From assembly GCA_039030335.1 (NCBI GenBank), contig JBCCEJ010000035.1, forward strand, positions 1 to 58,397: a stretch of DNA of 58,397 nucleotides, given 5' to 3'. The notes under the pieces are model-generated. The model searched no databases, was not told where the DNA came from, and saw only the letters and a list, made by a program, of their open reading frames with translations. This stretch comes from JBCCEJ01 sp039030335. GTDB lineage: Bacteria; Pseudomonadota; Gammaproteobacteria; HK1. Positions 25,827 through 34,686 of this stretch are shown here, piece after piece; position 1 is the first letter of the stretch; each line of letters starts with the position of its first letter. The translations under genes were made by a program, and so were the position numbers.

Positions 25827-26729
25827 ATGACAGACACGCAAAACCCCAGACCTTGCCCGGTGTGCGCGCAGCCGTTTGACCATGGCGGCAACGCGTTCAC
25901 CTGTGCGAGTTGCGGTCTCGAGTTGCAGGACTCGGGCAAGGGGATTTACCTGGCCGGTACCGGCGAAAGTCTCAACTATCCGGAAGATGCCGCGGACCTG
26001 ACGAGTCAGGTTGAAGAGACCAGTTTCTGGTTCGCACACCGCAACCGGGTGCTGGGCGATCTGGTCGCGCAGTTTCCGGTGGACGGGCCGATTTGGGACG
26101 TCGGCGGTGGGAACGGATTTCAAGCTCTGTACTTTCAGTCACTGGGGCACCCCGCCGTACTGGTGGAACCCGGTATCGCCGGGTGCATGACCGGAGCGCG
26201 GCGCGGCCTGGATGCGGTGATCTGCGGGACGCTGGAACAATTGCAACTTGGCAACGATCAGCTCGCCGGCATCTGCATGCTGGATGTGCTCGAGCATCTG
26301 CCTGACCCTGCCGGCCTGCTGACAGAATCGTTTCGCGTACTGAGACCCGGCGGGCAGGTGTTCATCACGGTGCCGGCATTCGAATTTCTCTGGAGCGATG
26401 AAGACGACTACGCCCATCATCACCGCCGTTACACGAGCGCTACCTTGGGCGACAGTCTTCTGCAAGCGGGCTTCGAGATTCAGTTCCTGAGCTACTACTT
26501 TCAATCCCTGGTTCTGCCGATCCTGTTGCTCAGGACCGCGCCGTTTCGATTACGTGCGATGCTCGGCCGTAAACGAGAACTCACCATGGATCAGTCCGAA
26601 CATGCGCCCGGCGGAATAGCGCAGAAGGTTGTCGACACGCTGCTGAACGGCGAACGACGCAAACTTCGTGACCGACGCCGTCTTGGGTTCGGATCGTCTG
26701 TAATCGCAGTGTGCAAAAAACCGATATGA
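25827..26729 (+). CDS. Zinc-ribbon class I methyltransferase
   Basis: A 300-residue protein. The N-terminus is a Cys4 zinc ribbon (CPVCAQPF, then CASCGLEL); the SAM-binding motif is IWDVGGGNGFQALYF near 88-102, with ICMLDVLEHLPDPAGLL as motif IV and LRPGGQVFITVPAF afterwards. This is the layout of methyltransferases from polysaccharide loci, and Campylobacter phosphoramidate loci also carry two methyltransferase genes next to the four nucleotide-handling genes. The stop overlaps the next gene. Confidence 0.86.
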   Translation: MTDTQNPRPCPVCAQPFDHGGNAFTCASCGLELQDSGKGIYLAGTGESLNYPEDAADLTSQVEETSFWFAHRNRVLGDLVAQFPVDGPIWDVGGGNGFQALYFQSLGHPAVLVEPGIAGCMTGARRGLDAVICGTLEQLQLGNDQLAGICMLDVLEHLPDPAGLLTESFRVLRPGGQVFITVPAFEFLWSDEDDYAHHHRRYTSATLGDSLLQAGFEIQFLSYYFQSLVLPILLLRTAPFRLRAMLGRKRELTMDQSEHAPGGIAQKVVDTLLNGERRKLRDRRRLGFGSSVIAVCKKPI

Positions 26730-27619
26730 CCACACCGAACTTCATTATCGGCGGGACGCTTCCGGCCGGTTCCGGCCATCTCTACGGCCTGCTCAAACAG
26801 CACCCCGAAGTCTACCTCGCTGAGCCAATGCAGCCGGAATGCAACTTCTTTGTTAAATCCGGCCAGTACGAGCAGGGAATCGGCCACTATCTCGATACGT
26901 GGTTTGCTGACGTGAAAGACCAGGTCGCGATCGGAGAGCGGAGTTCCTTGCTGCTGTCGAGTGAGGCTGGTCCTGCCCGGCTGCGCGCGCACTTCCCTCA
27001 GATGAAGCTCATTTTCCTGGTGCGCAACCCCGTCGACCGTGCCTACGCCAACTACCGCTTTACAGTTCTGGCAGGTTTCGACGCGTTGACGTTCGAGCAG
27101 GCTTTGGACGCTGAGGATGCCCGTGTCGAAGAAGCGTCCAAGGACGCATTCTGGGCTGAGATTCAACCGCATGCCTACTTCCGCAGAGGTCTGTATGCGG
27201 AGCAGGTCGACCGTTGGTACGACCTCTTTCCAGCCGAGCAGATTCTGTTGATGCGTAGCGATCAGCTGATAAAGAACCAGGTTGCCGCCTTGGAGCGAAT
27301 ATTCGCGTTCCTCGGCATTCGCACGGACGTTAACGTAGAGGATTTTCCGGACTTCTCGTCGCCGTCTGTAGTCGACGCCGCGCTGCAAAGCCGGCTCCGC
27401 GAAGAAACTCCGGTTGGCTTCGACCACGCTATCCAGCGACTTCGGCAAGAACAGGCGCCAGAGTCCGACATCGATCGCATGGTGCGAGCCAACGTCAAGG
27501 CGTCAGTAGAGCCACTACCGACCGAACTGCGCGCTCGGCTCACCGAACGCTACCGGCCGTCGAATGACGCGTTGCTGGAGCGCATCGATTTCAATATCGA
27601 TGACTGGTTCGACACGTGA
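26726..27619 (+). CDS. Sulfotransferase-fold protein with degenerate PAPS loop
   Basis: A 297-residue protein. The ATG at 26726 overlaps the previous stop (ATGA). The start NFIIGG...LYGLLKQHPEVYLA and the middle MKLIFLVRNPVDRAYANY match PAPS-dependent sulfotransferases. However, the 5'-phosphosulfate loop normally reads PK-x-GTTSL, and here the Lys is missing (TLPAGSGHL). The Ser that binds the 3'-phosphate after the RNPVDRAY motif is Ala. The next gene makes a 3'-phosphorylated nucleotide, so this may transfer a group from a PAPS-like but different donor. Conventional sulfotransfer is the alternative. Confidence 0.72.
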   Translation: MTTPNFIIGGTLPAGSGHLYGLLKQHPEVYLAEPMQPECNFFVKSGQYEQGIGHYLDTWFADVKDQVAIGERSSLLLSSEAGPARLRAHFPQMKLIFLVRNPVDRAYANYRFTVLAGFDALTFEQALDAEDARVEEASKDAFWAEIQPHAYFRRGLYAEQVDRWYDLFPAEQILLMRSDQLIKNQVAALERIFAFLGIRTDVNVEDFPDFSSPSVVDAALQSRLREETPVGFDHAIQRLRQEQAPESDIDRMVRANVKASVEPLPTELRARLTERYRPSNDALLERIDFNIDDWFDT

Positions 27620-28134
27620 GAAGCGTCGGTTCGGTTGTCTGGATCACCGGTCTTCCGGGTACCGGGAAGACCGTACTTGCCGATGCCGTCGCGGCTCATT
27701 TGAGGGCGACCGGCGCAGCCGTCGTGCGTATCGATGGCGACCGGTTTCGTGCGTGGATGGATAACGATCTCGGCTACAGCACGCCCGAGCGGCTGCAGAA
27801 CGCATGGCGCATCGCGAGGTTTTGCAATGGTCTCGCCGAGCAGCAACTGACGGTCGTTTGCTCAACCGTTTCACTGTATCGCGAGATCCACGACTGGAAC
27901 CGGTCGCACTCAACGGGGTACCGGGAGATATACCTTCGCGCCGCAGTCGCCACTCGAACTGGGCGGAAGGAGAGCACTGCCGTTGGGGTAGCCGCAGCAG
28001 ACGGTTCCCTCGAAGTGGTGGGCCTCACACAGTCCTACGATGAGCCGACCGCTCCCGACCTCGTCATCGATACCGACAGCGCTCGGCACACCACCGAATG
28101 CGCGGTGCGAAACATAGTGAGCCTGATTCGTTGA
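27616..28134 (+). CDS. CDP-amidate kinase-like / adenylyl-sulfate kinase family
   Basis: A 172-residue P-loop kinase of the APS-kinase (CysC) family. The Walker A is GLPGTGKT (about 12-19), followed by VVRIDGDRFRAWM, which positions the acceptor 3'-OH. It is shorter than standard CysC (about 200) and close to Campylobacter Cj1415, which phosphorylates cytidine diphosphoramidate at the 3' position. The three next genes correspond to the other steps of that pathway, and no ATP sulfurylase is nearby. The GTG start overlaps the previous gene by 4 nt. A real APS kinase feeding the neighbouring sulfotransferase-like protein is the alternative. Confidence 0.78.
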   Translation: MRSVGSVVWITGLPGTGKTVLADAVAAHLRATGAAVVRIDGDRFRAWMDNDLGYSTPERLQNAWRIARFCNGLAEQQLTVVCSTVSLYREIHDWNRSHSTGYREIYLRAAVATRTGRKESTAVGVAAADGSLEVVGLTQSYDEPTAPDLVIDTDSARHTTECAVRNIVSLIR

Positions 28135-30500
28135 ACGACTCAGTGCAGTCATTCCAGTTTGGAAGCAAAGCGGAAACGCTCGGCGCGCTCGCGCCTCTAC
28201 TGACGCGCTCGTACGTTCTCCCGGTCGCTGTTTTCACATTGGCCAGATGGCAACACGAGCCTCGAGACGTCGTCACTGATATTCAAAACCGATTTCGCGA
28301 CCAGAAACTGATCGTCAGGAGCTCGGCTCGAAGCGAGGACCGCGCCGACCGCTCTAATGCCGGTGCCTACGAATCCGTACCTGATGTCAACGCGGCCGAC
28401 CGGTTGTCACTGGAGCGGGCCCTGGACACAGTCGCAGCATCCTATGACGAGCCGTCACCCGATGACCAGATCCTCGTGCAGCCCTACCTTCAGGGAGCGC
28501 GGCTTGCCGGGGTGCTGTTTTCACGCGATCTCGATACCCTCGCCCCGTACCGGGTGTTCAACTATGACAAGACCGGCGCTACCGATACGGTGACATCGGG
28601 CGCGGGCGGGCAGTTTGAAACGCACATACGGTTTCGCGGATGCGCGCTGATGCCCGACGATCCGGAGCTCGTGCCGATACATGCCGCGGTCGATGAGATA
28701 GAACAACTGGCTGGTACTCAGATCGAGACGGAACTTGCGCTCGATCAGGATGGCCGGGTCTGTATCTTCCAGGTGCGCCCGCTCGTCGGAACGCCGCCTG
28801 CAGATGCTCCGGATGAGAAGCAGCTGGGAGATTGGCTGCTGAAGGCTGAGAAGAAGCTCGAAAAACTCTCTCGTGCTCACCCGCATCTGTTGGGTCGCCG
28901 GACGATCTTCGGCGTCATGCCGGATTGGAATCCCGCCGAGATCATCGGGGTAAGGCCGCGCGCACTGGCCTTGTCGCTCTACAAGGAGCTGGTGACCGAC
29001 TCGATCTGGGCGTATATGCGGGACAACTATGGTTACCGGAATCTCAGATCATTCCCGCTGCTGATTTCGATCCTCGGCGTGCCGTACATCGACGTTCGCG
29101 TAAGCTTCAACTCGTTCGTTCCGAAGTCAGTTCCCGACGACCTCGCGGCAAGGCTGGTGGATCATTATCTGGATCGGCTGGAAGCCAACCCGGAATCCGA
29201 TGATAAAGTCGAATTCGATATCGTGTTCTCCTGCTATTACCCGGGGATCACGGACGATCTCGAGAGACTGCGTGACGCCGGGTTTGCTCAGCACGACATC
29301 GATACGCTCGCGAGCTCCCTGCATTCGCTGACCACCCGGTTATTGGCACCAGGCGGGCTGGTCGCGCAGGATCTAGCCAAAATTCACTATCTCGATGAGC
29401 AGCGGCCTCGCGTGCACGCGAGCGGCATGTCGACGGTAGACAAGATCTATTGGTTGTTAGAGGACTGCAAGCGTTATGGCACCCTGCCGTTCAGCGGCCT
29501 TGCGCGGGCTGGCTTCATCGCGGTGCAATTTCTGCGCGGGTTAGTCGCCGGCGGCGCTATCAGCGCAGATCAGTATCAAGACTTCATGGCAAACCTCGAG
29601 ACGATTCCGACCAGACTCGGCGCCGATATCCAGGGAATGCTGAGCGGCGAGCTGACTCGGGAGCAGTTTCTTGCGCGCTACGGCCATCTCCGGCCTGGGA
29701 CCTACGATATCCAGTCGCTACGCTACGACGAGGACTTCGAGCAGTACTTTCCCGAGACCTCTCTCGGCACTACCGCATTGGAAGACCATTCGTCATTCGA
29801 CTGGGGACAATCGACGTTGGACGCGGTGCAGCAAGTTCTCGATGCCGAGGATCTGGGCGTCACACCGCAAGAGCTGTTTGCGTTCGTCCGGATGGGCATC
29901 GAAGGTCGGGAGTATGCGAAGCTCGTGTTCTCCCGTTCACTTTCCGATGCTCTAGTGCTCATCGAAGAGCTGGGTGCACAGTGCCAGTTGTCGCGCGACG
30001 AACTGGTCGATCTCGATATTTCTACGGTGATGCGCCTCTACGCCACGTTGGATGCTCACGACGTGCGGGACCTGCTCCTCGCCAATATGCAGTCCAACTC
30101 CAAAGCCTATCGACTGACGCAGTGCGTCAAGTTACCGGAACTGATCCTCAAACCAACCGATGTCTACCAGTTCTACGGCGCCCGATATGCACCAAATTTC
30201 ATCACGGTGCGCAAAACGACAGGTGATGTCGTCCCTGAGCGTGCGCTGTTTGAAACCGAGCTTACCGATAAGGTCGTTTGCATACCGTCTGCCGATCCGG
30301 GCTACGACTGGATCTTCGCGCGCCAGATCGGCGCCTTGATCACACAGTTTGGCGGCGCTAATTCGCACATGGCTATACGGTCGGCCGAACTGGGGATTCC
30401 GGCGGTGATCGGCTGCGGTGAAGCCAATTTCGACCTGTGGTCGAAATCGGAACGCCTGGAGATAGATTGCGCCAATCAATCGGTCAGAGTCATTCGATGA
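28131..30500 (+). CDS. L-glutamine kinase-like (PEP-synthase-type swivelling phosphotransferase)
   Basis: A 789-residue protein taking the TTG start that overlaps the previous stop; a GTG at 28098 would add 11 residues. The N-terminal ATP-grasp part has KLIVRSSARSEDR and DDQILVQPYLQGARLAGVLF. The C-terminal PEP-utiliser swivel domain has GGANSHMAIR with the phospho-transfer His near 746. Length and layout match Campylobacter Cj1418, which phosphorylates the amide N of L-glutamine, the first step of phosphoramidate synthesis. Standard PEP synthase would be less likely because the C-terminal PEP/pyruvate barrel is absent. Confidence 0.85.
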   Translation: MNDSVQSFQFGSKAETLGALAPLLTRSYVLPVAVFTLARWQHEPRDVVTDIQNRFRDQKLIVRSSARSEDRADRSNAGAYESVPDVNAADRLSLERALDTVAASYDEPSPDDQILVQPYLQGARLAGVLFSRDLDTLAPYRVFNYDKTGATDTVTSGAGGQFETHIRFRGCALMPDDPELVPIHAAVDEIEQLAGTQIETELALDQDGRVCIFQVRPLVGTPPADAPDEKQLGDWLLKAEKKLEKLSRAHPHLLGRRTIFGVMPDWNPAEIIGVRPRALALSLYKELVTDSIWAYMRDNYGYRNLRSFPLLISILGVPYIDVRVSFNSFVPKSVPDDLAARLVDHYLDRLEANPESDDKVEFDIVFSCYYPGITDDLERLRDAGFAQHDIDTLASSLHSLTTRLLAPGGLVAQDLAKIHYLDEQRPRVHASGMSTVDKIYWLLEDCKRYGTLPFSGLARAGFIAVQFLRGLVAGGAISADQYQDFMANLETIPTRLGADIQGMLSGELTREQFLARYGHLRPGTYDIQSLRYDEDFEQYFPETSLGTTALEDHSSFDWGQSTLDAVQQVLDAEDLGVTPQELFAFVRMGIEGREYAKLVFSRSLSDALVLIEELGAQCQLSRDELVDLDISTVMRLYATLDAHDVRDLLLANMQSNSKAYRLTQCVKLPELILKPTDVYQFYGARYAPNFITVRKTTGDVVPERALFETELTDKVVCIPSADPGYDWIFARQIGALITQFGGANSHMAIRSAELGIPAVIGCGEANFDLWSKSERLEIDCANQSVRVIR

Positions 30501-31123
30501 AGGTTGTGCTCGTATCCCAGCGTATCGACCGCATCGAATCCTATGGCGAGCGTCGAGACGCGCTGGATGTCCGCTGGTGCGAGTTTCTGGCATCGGCGGG
30601 TCTGCTCGGCATTCCGGTGCCTTCAATGGTCGATGTGGATGCTCTGATAGGTGCCCTGGACTCACTCGCCGGTCTGGTGCTGACGGGTGGAAACGATCTC
30701 AGCACCAAGAGTAACGACGCCGACTCGGCGCTCCGCGACCGAACCGAAAGCGTGCTATTGGACCGGATGGACCACCTCGGACTTCCGGTTGTCGGCGTGT
30801 GCCGGGGCATGCAGTTCCTCGCTGCGCGTGCCGGCTTCGAACTCGACCCGATCGAAGACCATGTGGCGGTACGTCATGAAGTAACCGCACTGTCGGGAAG
30901 CACGCGGTTCGCCTCGCACGCGGCGCGTGTCGTGAACTCGTTTCACAACTACGGTGTCTATGGCACAGCCGCTGATTACACCGCCGCGCTGGCTGCTCCG
31001 GACGGCTCCATCGAAGCGATCGAGGCCGACAGCGCCGCGGTCTTCGGCGTGATGTGGCATCCGGAACGGGAAGCGAACTTCCACCCGGCCGATATCGACC
31101 TGTTCCGAGGCGTATTTGGATGA
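30497..31123 (+). CDS. Gamma-glutamyl-CDP-amidate hydrolase-like (class I amidotransferase fold)
   Basis: A 208-residue protein starting at an ATG that overlaps the previous stop. The class I glutamine amidotransferase triad is present: the nucleophile Cys102 in VVGVCRGMQF and the His-x-Glu in VMWHPERE near the C-terminus, with LVLTGGNDL forming the oxyanion region. Campylobacter Cj1417, the equivalent, cleaves CDP-L-glutamine to cytidine diphosphoramidate and glutamate. The next gene is its cytidylyltransferase partner. Confidence 0.85.
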   Translation: MKVVLVSQRIDRIESYGERRDALDVRWCEFLASAGLLGIPVPSMVDVDALIGALDSLAGLVLTGGNDLSTKSNDADSALRDRTESVLLDRMDHLGLPVVGVCRGMQFLAARAGFELDPIEDHVAVRHEVTALSGSTRFASHAARVVNSFHNYGVYGTAADYTAALAAPDGSIEAIEADSAAVFGVMWHPEREANFHPADIDLFRGVFG

Positions 31124-31878
31124 AAGCAATCGTGCTCGCAGCCGGGCAGGGAACGAGACTCCGTCCACTAACCGATGACAGGCCCAAGTGTCTGGTCGAA
31201 GTCGCCGGCAAGACCATCCTCGAGCATATCGTTCGCGCTTTGCGCAGCGCGGGAGTCGACGACATCACGGTTGTCACAGGCTATCGGGCCGACCAGATTC
31301 AACGCTATCAACTTGCTACCCGTCATAATGAGCGATATGCGACTACGAACATGGTTTATTCGCTCTTTTGCGCCGAAGATCTGCTCGTCGATGATGATGT
31401 ACTGGTGGTATATGGCGACATCGTGTTTCATCCGGACGCCGTAAAACGTTTGATCGCGGAGCCTGCCGGCGTTTCCATCGCAGTGAACACAAACTGGCTG
31501 GAGGTCTGGCAAGTGCGCATGGAGGATCCGCTGTCAGATGCGGAAACACTCCGCGTCGACGAATCGAATCACATTGTCGATATTGGCAACAAGGCCGGGA
31601 GTCTCGAGGAAATCGAAGGTCAGTACATGGGCCTGATGTTGTTTCGCGCCCATCAGCTGAGCGCTATTCGTGCGATGTACCACGAACTGCGCGACGCAGG
31701 CGACACGACTCGGTTCGACAACCTGATGATGACCGACTTCCTCCAACTCATCCGTGATCGCGTGGCGCCACTGCAAGCTGTGTTCGTCCCCGGCGGCTGG
31801 ATCGAAGTCGACAGCGTGGAAGACCGTGAGGCCTATCTGAACCATCCCGAATCGCTCGCATTCATCGAACGGTTCTGA
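31120..31878 (+). CDS. CTP:phosphoglutamine cytidylyltransferase-like
   Basis: A 252-residue nucleotidyltransferase. It has the signature LAAGQGTRLRPLTDDRPKCL (residues 6-25), VVTGYRADQI and a metal-binding DIV motif in VVYGDIVFHPDA. The ATG at 31120 overlaps the previous stop. Campylobacter Cj1416 of this family joins L-glutamine phosphate to CMP. A sugar-1-phosphate or phosphocholine cytidylyltransferase would look similar; gene order argues for the phosphoramidate role. Confidence 0.84.
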   Translation: MKAIVLAAGQGTRLRPLTDDRPKCLVEVAGKTILEHIVRALRSAGVDDITVVTGYRADQIQRYQLATRHNERYATTNMVYSLFCAEDLLVDDDVLVVYGDIVFHPDAVKRLIAEPAGVSIAVNTNWLEVWQVRMEDPLSDAETLRVDESNHIVDIGNKAGSLEEIEGQYMGLMLFRAHQLSAIRAMYHELRDAGDTTRFDNLMMTDFLQLIRDRVAPLQAVFVPGGWIEVDSVEDREAYLNHPESLAFIERF

Positions 31879-31900
31879 AAAACGCGCAGATTTTGAGAGC

Positions 31901-33133
31901 ATGAATACTTCGAGCCCTTTTGATGTAACTGATGACCCGAGGCCTGCATTGAACGGCGGGACGCCGGTCAGGCCCAACGACGCGTTCTTGGTTTTCGGTG
32001 CGCCGCAGATCAACGAGGAGGATATCGAAGAGGTTGTCGCCAGCATGCGAAGCGGCTGGTTGGGAACCGGTCCAAAGGTTGCGGCATTCGAGGAGCGATT
32101 CCGTCGCTACAAGAACACACCTCACGCGGTAGCGGTCAATTCGTGCACGGCGGCACTGCATCTCAGCATGCTCGCAGCCGACCTCAAGCCTGGTGACGAA
32201 GTTATTACGACACCGTTGACGTTCGCCTCGACCATCAATGCGATTATTCACAGCGATGCGACGCCGGTCTTGGCGGATATCGATCCCGTGACGATGAATA
32301 TCTCGCCAGAGGCTATCGAAGCCCGTGTCACGACACGTACGAGGGCTATCCTGCCGGTGCACTTCGCTGGTCGAGGCTGCGACATGCGGGCATTGACCGC
32401 CGTCGCCAGAAAGCATGATCTCAAGATCATCGAAGATTGCGCGCATGCCGTGGAGACGCTGATCGAAGGGCAGCCGGCGGGTACGTTTGGCGACTTCGGT
32501 TGCTTTAGCTTCTACGTGACGAAGAATGTCGTAACGGCTGAGGGCGGCATGGTCATTTCGCGCCAAGCGAAGGACTCGGACCGGGTGAAGATCCTCGCGC
32601 TACATGGCCTTAGTCATGATGCATGGAAGCGCTTTGGCGACGAAGGTTACAAACACTATTACGTCGTTGAGTGCGGCTACAAATACAACATGACCGACTT
32701 GCAGGCCGCGATCGGTATTCACCAGATGGACCGGGTCAGCGACAACTGGCAGCGACGTGTTGCGATCTGGGAGCGGTATCAGCGCGCCTTTGCGGACTTG
32801 CCGATCGGGACGCCAGCGCCGGTGCCGGAAGGAGACCGGCATGGACATCACCTCTATACGGTGCAGATAGAACAGAATCGCTGCGGTATCGCCCGGGATG
32901 ATTTTCTCGCCGCGATGACCAAAGAGAACATCGGCGTTGGTGTGCACTACCTCAGTATTCCTGAGCATCCCTACTACCAGACGACGTTCGGGTGGACGCC
33001 CGAGGAGTGGCCGAACGCCACGTCCATCGGCCGTAGTACCGTGTCTCTGCCGCTCTCTGCGCGCTTGACCGACAGAGATGTGGACGACGTTATCCATGCG
33101 GTTACCCGACTATTGCGTTACTACGGTAACTAA
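31901..33133 (+). CDS. DegT/DnrJ/EryC1-family aminotransferase
   Basis: A 410-residue PLP enzyme of the sugar aminotransferase family. Motifs include the N-terminal GWLGTGPKVAAFEERFRRY, AVNSCTAALHLSMLA (PLP phosphate binding), VHFAGRGCDM, EDCAHAVE, and the probable PLP-lysine motif SFYVTKNVVTAEGGMV. It makes amino sugars on nucleotide precursors for surface glycans. It ends the plus-strand operon, with only 22 nt between it and the cytidylyltransferase. Confidence 0.92.
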   Translation: MNTSSPFDVTDDPRPALNGGTPVRPNDAFLVFGAPQINEEDIEEVVASMRSGWLGTGPKVAAFEERFRRYKNTPHAVAVNSCTAALHLSMLAADLKPGDEVITTPLTFASTINAIIHSDATPVLADIDPVTMNISPEAIEARVTTRTRAILPVHFAGRGCDMRALTAVARKHDLKIIEDCAHAVETLIEGQPAGTFGDFGCFSFYVTKNVVTAEGGMVISRQAKDSDRVKILALHGLSHDAWKRFGDEGYKHYYVVECGYKYNMTDLQAAIGIHQMDRVSDNWQRRVAIWERYQRAFADLPIGTPAPVPEGDRHGHHLYTVQIEQNRCGIARDDFLAAMTKENIGVGVHYLSIPEHPYYQTTFGWTPEEWPNATSIGRSTVSLPLSARLTDRDVDDVIHAVTRLLRYYGN

Positions 33134-33213
33134 CGATCCATACACGGCCGTCGGCCGGCGCAGGGGGTAGTGATGCGCCGAGCAACGGTGTGTCTGCAAC
33201 TCCTGAGCCGATG

Positions 33214-33233
33214 CTACCCGGCGCAGCGGGTAG
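33214..33233. terminator. Hairpin between convergent operons
   Basis: CTACCCG/CGGGTAG, a 7-bp stem with a 6-nt loop, lies just before the stop of the minus-strand M24 gene and 80 nt after the DegT stop. A similar GGCGCAGGGGGTAGT half occurs at about 33158. It may act as a two-way terminator; U-runs are weak. Confidence 0.35.
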
Positions 33234-33234
33234 T

Positions 33235-34392
33235 TCAGTTGACCACCAGCTCCAGCGACGAGCGGCTGAGTGACTCACAGCCGTCGGCCGTGACCAGCAC
33301 CGATTGCCCGAGCGTCATCGCCCGACCCGAATCGGAGTCGGCCAGAATCATGTGCAGGAAAAAGATGTTGCGTTCCGCAACGACGAGCGGATTGCCGGTA
33401 TAGAACATCGGTGGGTCGACCCACAGCGGGTTGTAGATCGCACTCATGCCGTAGCCACAGGCAGCCATGCGATGGTCCGCGAATCCGGCTGCGTCGAACA
33501 CGCGTGCATGCGCGTCGAACACCTGGCCCATCGTGACGCCTGGTCTCAACGTCTCCATGCACGCCGTCAGGGCTGCCAGGCAGGCGTCGAACATCGCCCG
33601 CTGGTGGGCGTCGGCCTGGCCAACCAACAGCGTTCGCATCATTGCCGCGTGGTAGCGTCGGTAGGCACCGGACCATTCGAGCGTCAGCTGGTCGTTGATG
33701 TCCAGATGGCGGCGCCCGGCGTGATAGCGCACCAGCAAGGCGGACGGGCCGGAGCCGATAATGAATTCGTTACCCGCATAGTCGCCGCCGCCGTGGAACA
33801 CCGCCCCTTGCATGGCGGCGAGAATGTCGCCTTCGAATGCGCCTGCGGTCCCGAGTCTGCAGGCAGCATCCCACCCGTCGTCGGAAAGCTCGGCGGCCCG
33901 TCTCGCGTAGGCGATCTCCTGGTCACTCTTGACCGACCGGATCCGGTCGACCACCGTCGAGGCGTCCGTCCAGGCGCAAAACGCAGACAGACGTGGCTCC
34001 AGCTCGCGCCACGCGGCGGCTTTCAAACCATAAGAATCGAGTTCGATGCCGAGGCGCTTGCCCTGCATGCCAAGCGTACCGAGCAGTGTCACCAGTTCCC
34101 CGGCCGGGTCCATGCCAGCGCGATCCCGCCAGATATGAATCTGTGCGTCACTCAAGTCGGAGGTGTAGCGTGCCTGACGTAGGTCGGGCAATCGGGTGAG
34201 TAGATTGCAATGGCCGTCAGCGTCGACGATCAGGCACTGAAACAGCGAGAAGCCAAACGTATCGTAGCCGGTCAGGTAGTACATGCTCTCCTGCTTGAAG
34301 ACCAGCAGGCCGTCCAACCCTGCGGCACCCAACGCTTTCGCCACATTTGCGCGGCGCGCCGCCATTTCGTCAGCGCTGAAATGCAAAGGCAT
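33235..34392 (-). CDS. M24-family creatinase/ectoine-hydrolase-like enzyme
   Basis: A 385-residue protein starting at the ATG at 34392 (MPLHFSADEMAARR). It has the two-domain creatinase/aminopeptidase P (pita-bread) layout: an N-terminal domain with VFKQESMYYLTGYDTFGF and a C-terminal domain from RIRSVKSDQEIAYARRAAE. The metal ligands of true Xaa-Pro peptidases are replaced: the first Asp position reads EWSG, the second lies in HAAMMRT, and the final Glu motif is absent. This resembles creatinase and the DoeA-type ectoine hydrolases, which do not use a dinuclear metal site. Substrate not known. Confidence 0.75.
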   Translation of the reverse strand: MPLHFSADEMAARRANVAKALGAAGLDGLLVFKQESMYYLTGYDTFGFSLFQCLIVDADGHCNLLTRLPDLRQARYTSDLSDAQIHIWRDRAGMDPAGELVTLLGTLGMQGKRLGIELDSYGLKAAAWRELEPRLSAFCAWTDASTVVDRIRSVKSDQEIAYARRAAELSDDGWDAACRLGTAGAFEGDILAAMQGAVFHGGGDYAGNEFIIGSGPSALLVRYHAGRRHLDINDQLTLEWSGAYRRYHAAMMRTLLVGQADAHQRAMFDACLAALTACMETLRPGVTMGQVFDAHARVFDAAGFADHRMAACGYGMSAIYNPLWVDPPMFYTGNPLVVAERNIFFLHMILADSDSGRAMTLGQSVLVTADGCESLSRSSLELVVN

Positions 34393-34686
34393 ATCGGATT
34401 CTCGAGTATTGGGGATGTTCTTTTGAAACAGTCGGGGCAAGGGGCGCGGCACACCGCGCCGGATCACGAGTTTGCTCCCGAAGTCTGCGACCGGCGACGG
34501 AACTCGGCAAGCGGTGATGTTCGATTGTAACGGGACGTCTGTCGGTACGGAGCGGCCTTTCGGCGTGGAGGCGCGATTGACTTCGCGATTCGGCCATTCC
34601 TATAGTCGGTCGCTTGCCGTCTGTCGGTTTGCGCCTGCAGAGCATGGCTTGAGTAGCACCCGCCAACCGATAGGAGAGCGAACGCG

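Noticed and set aside
27616..28134. Plain adenylyl-sulfate kinase for sulfate assimilation
   Set aside because: No ATP sulfurylase nearby, short length and direct coupling to the three other phosphoramidate-type genes make CDP-amidate kinase more likely; kept as an alternative.
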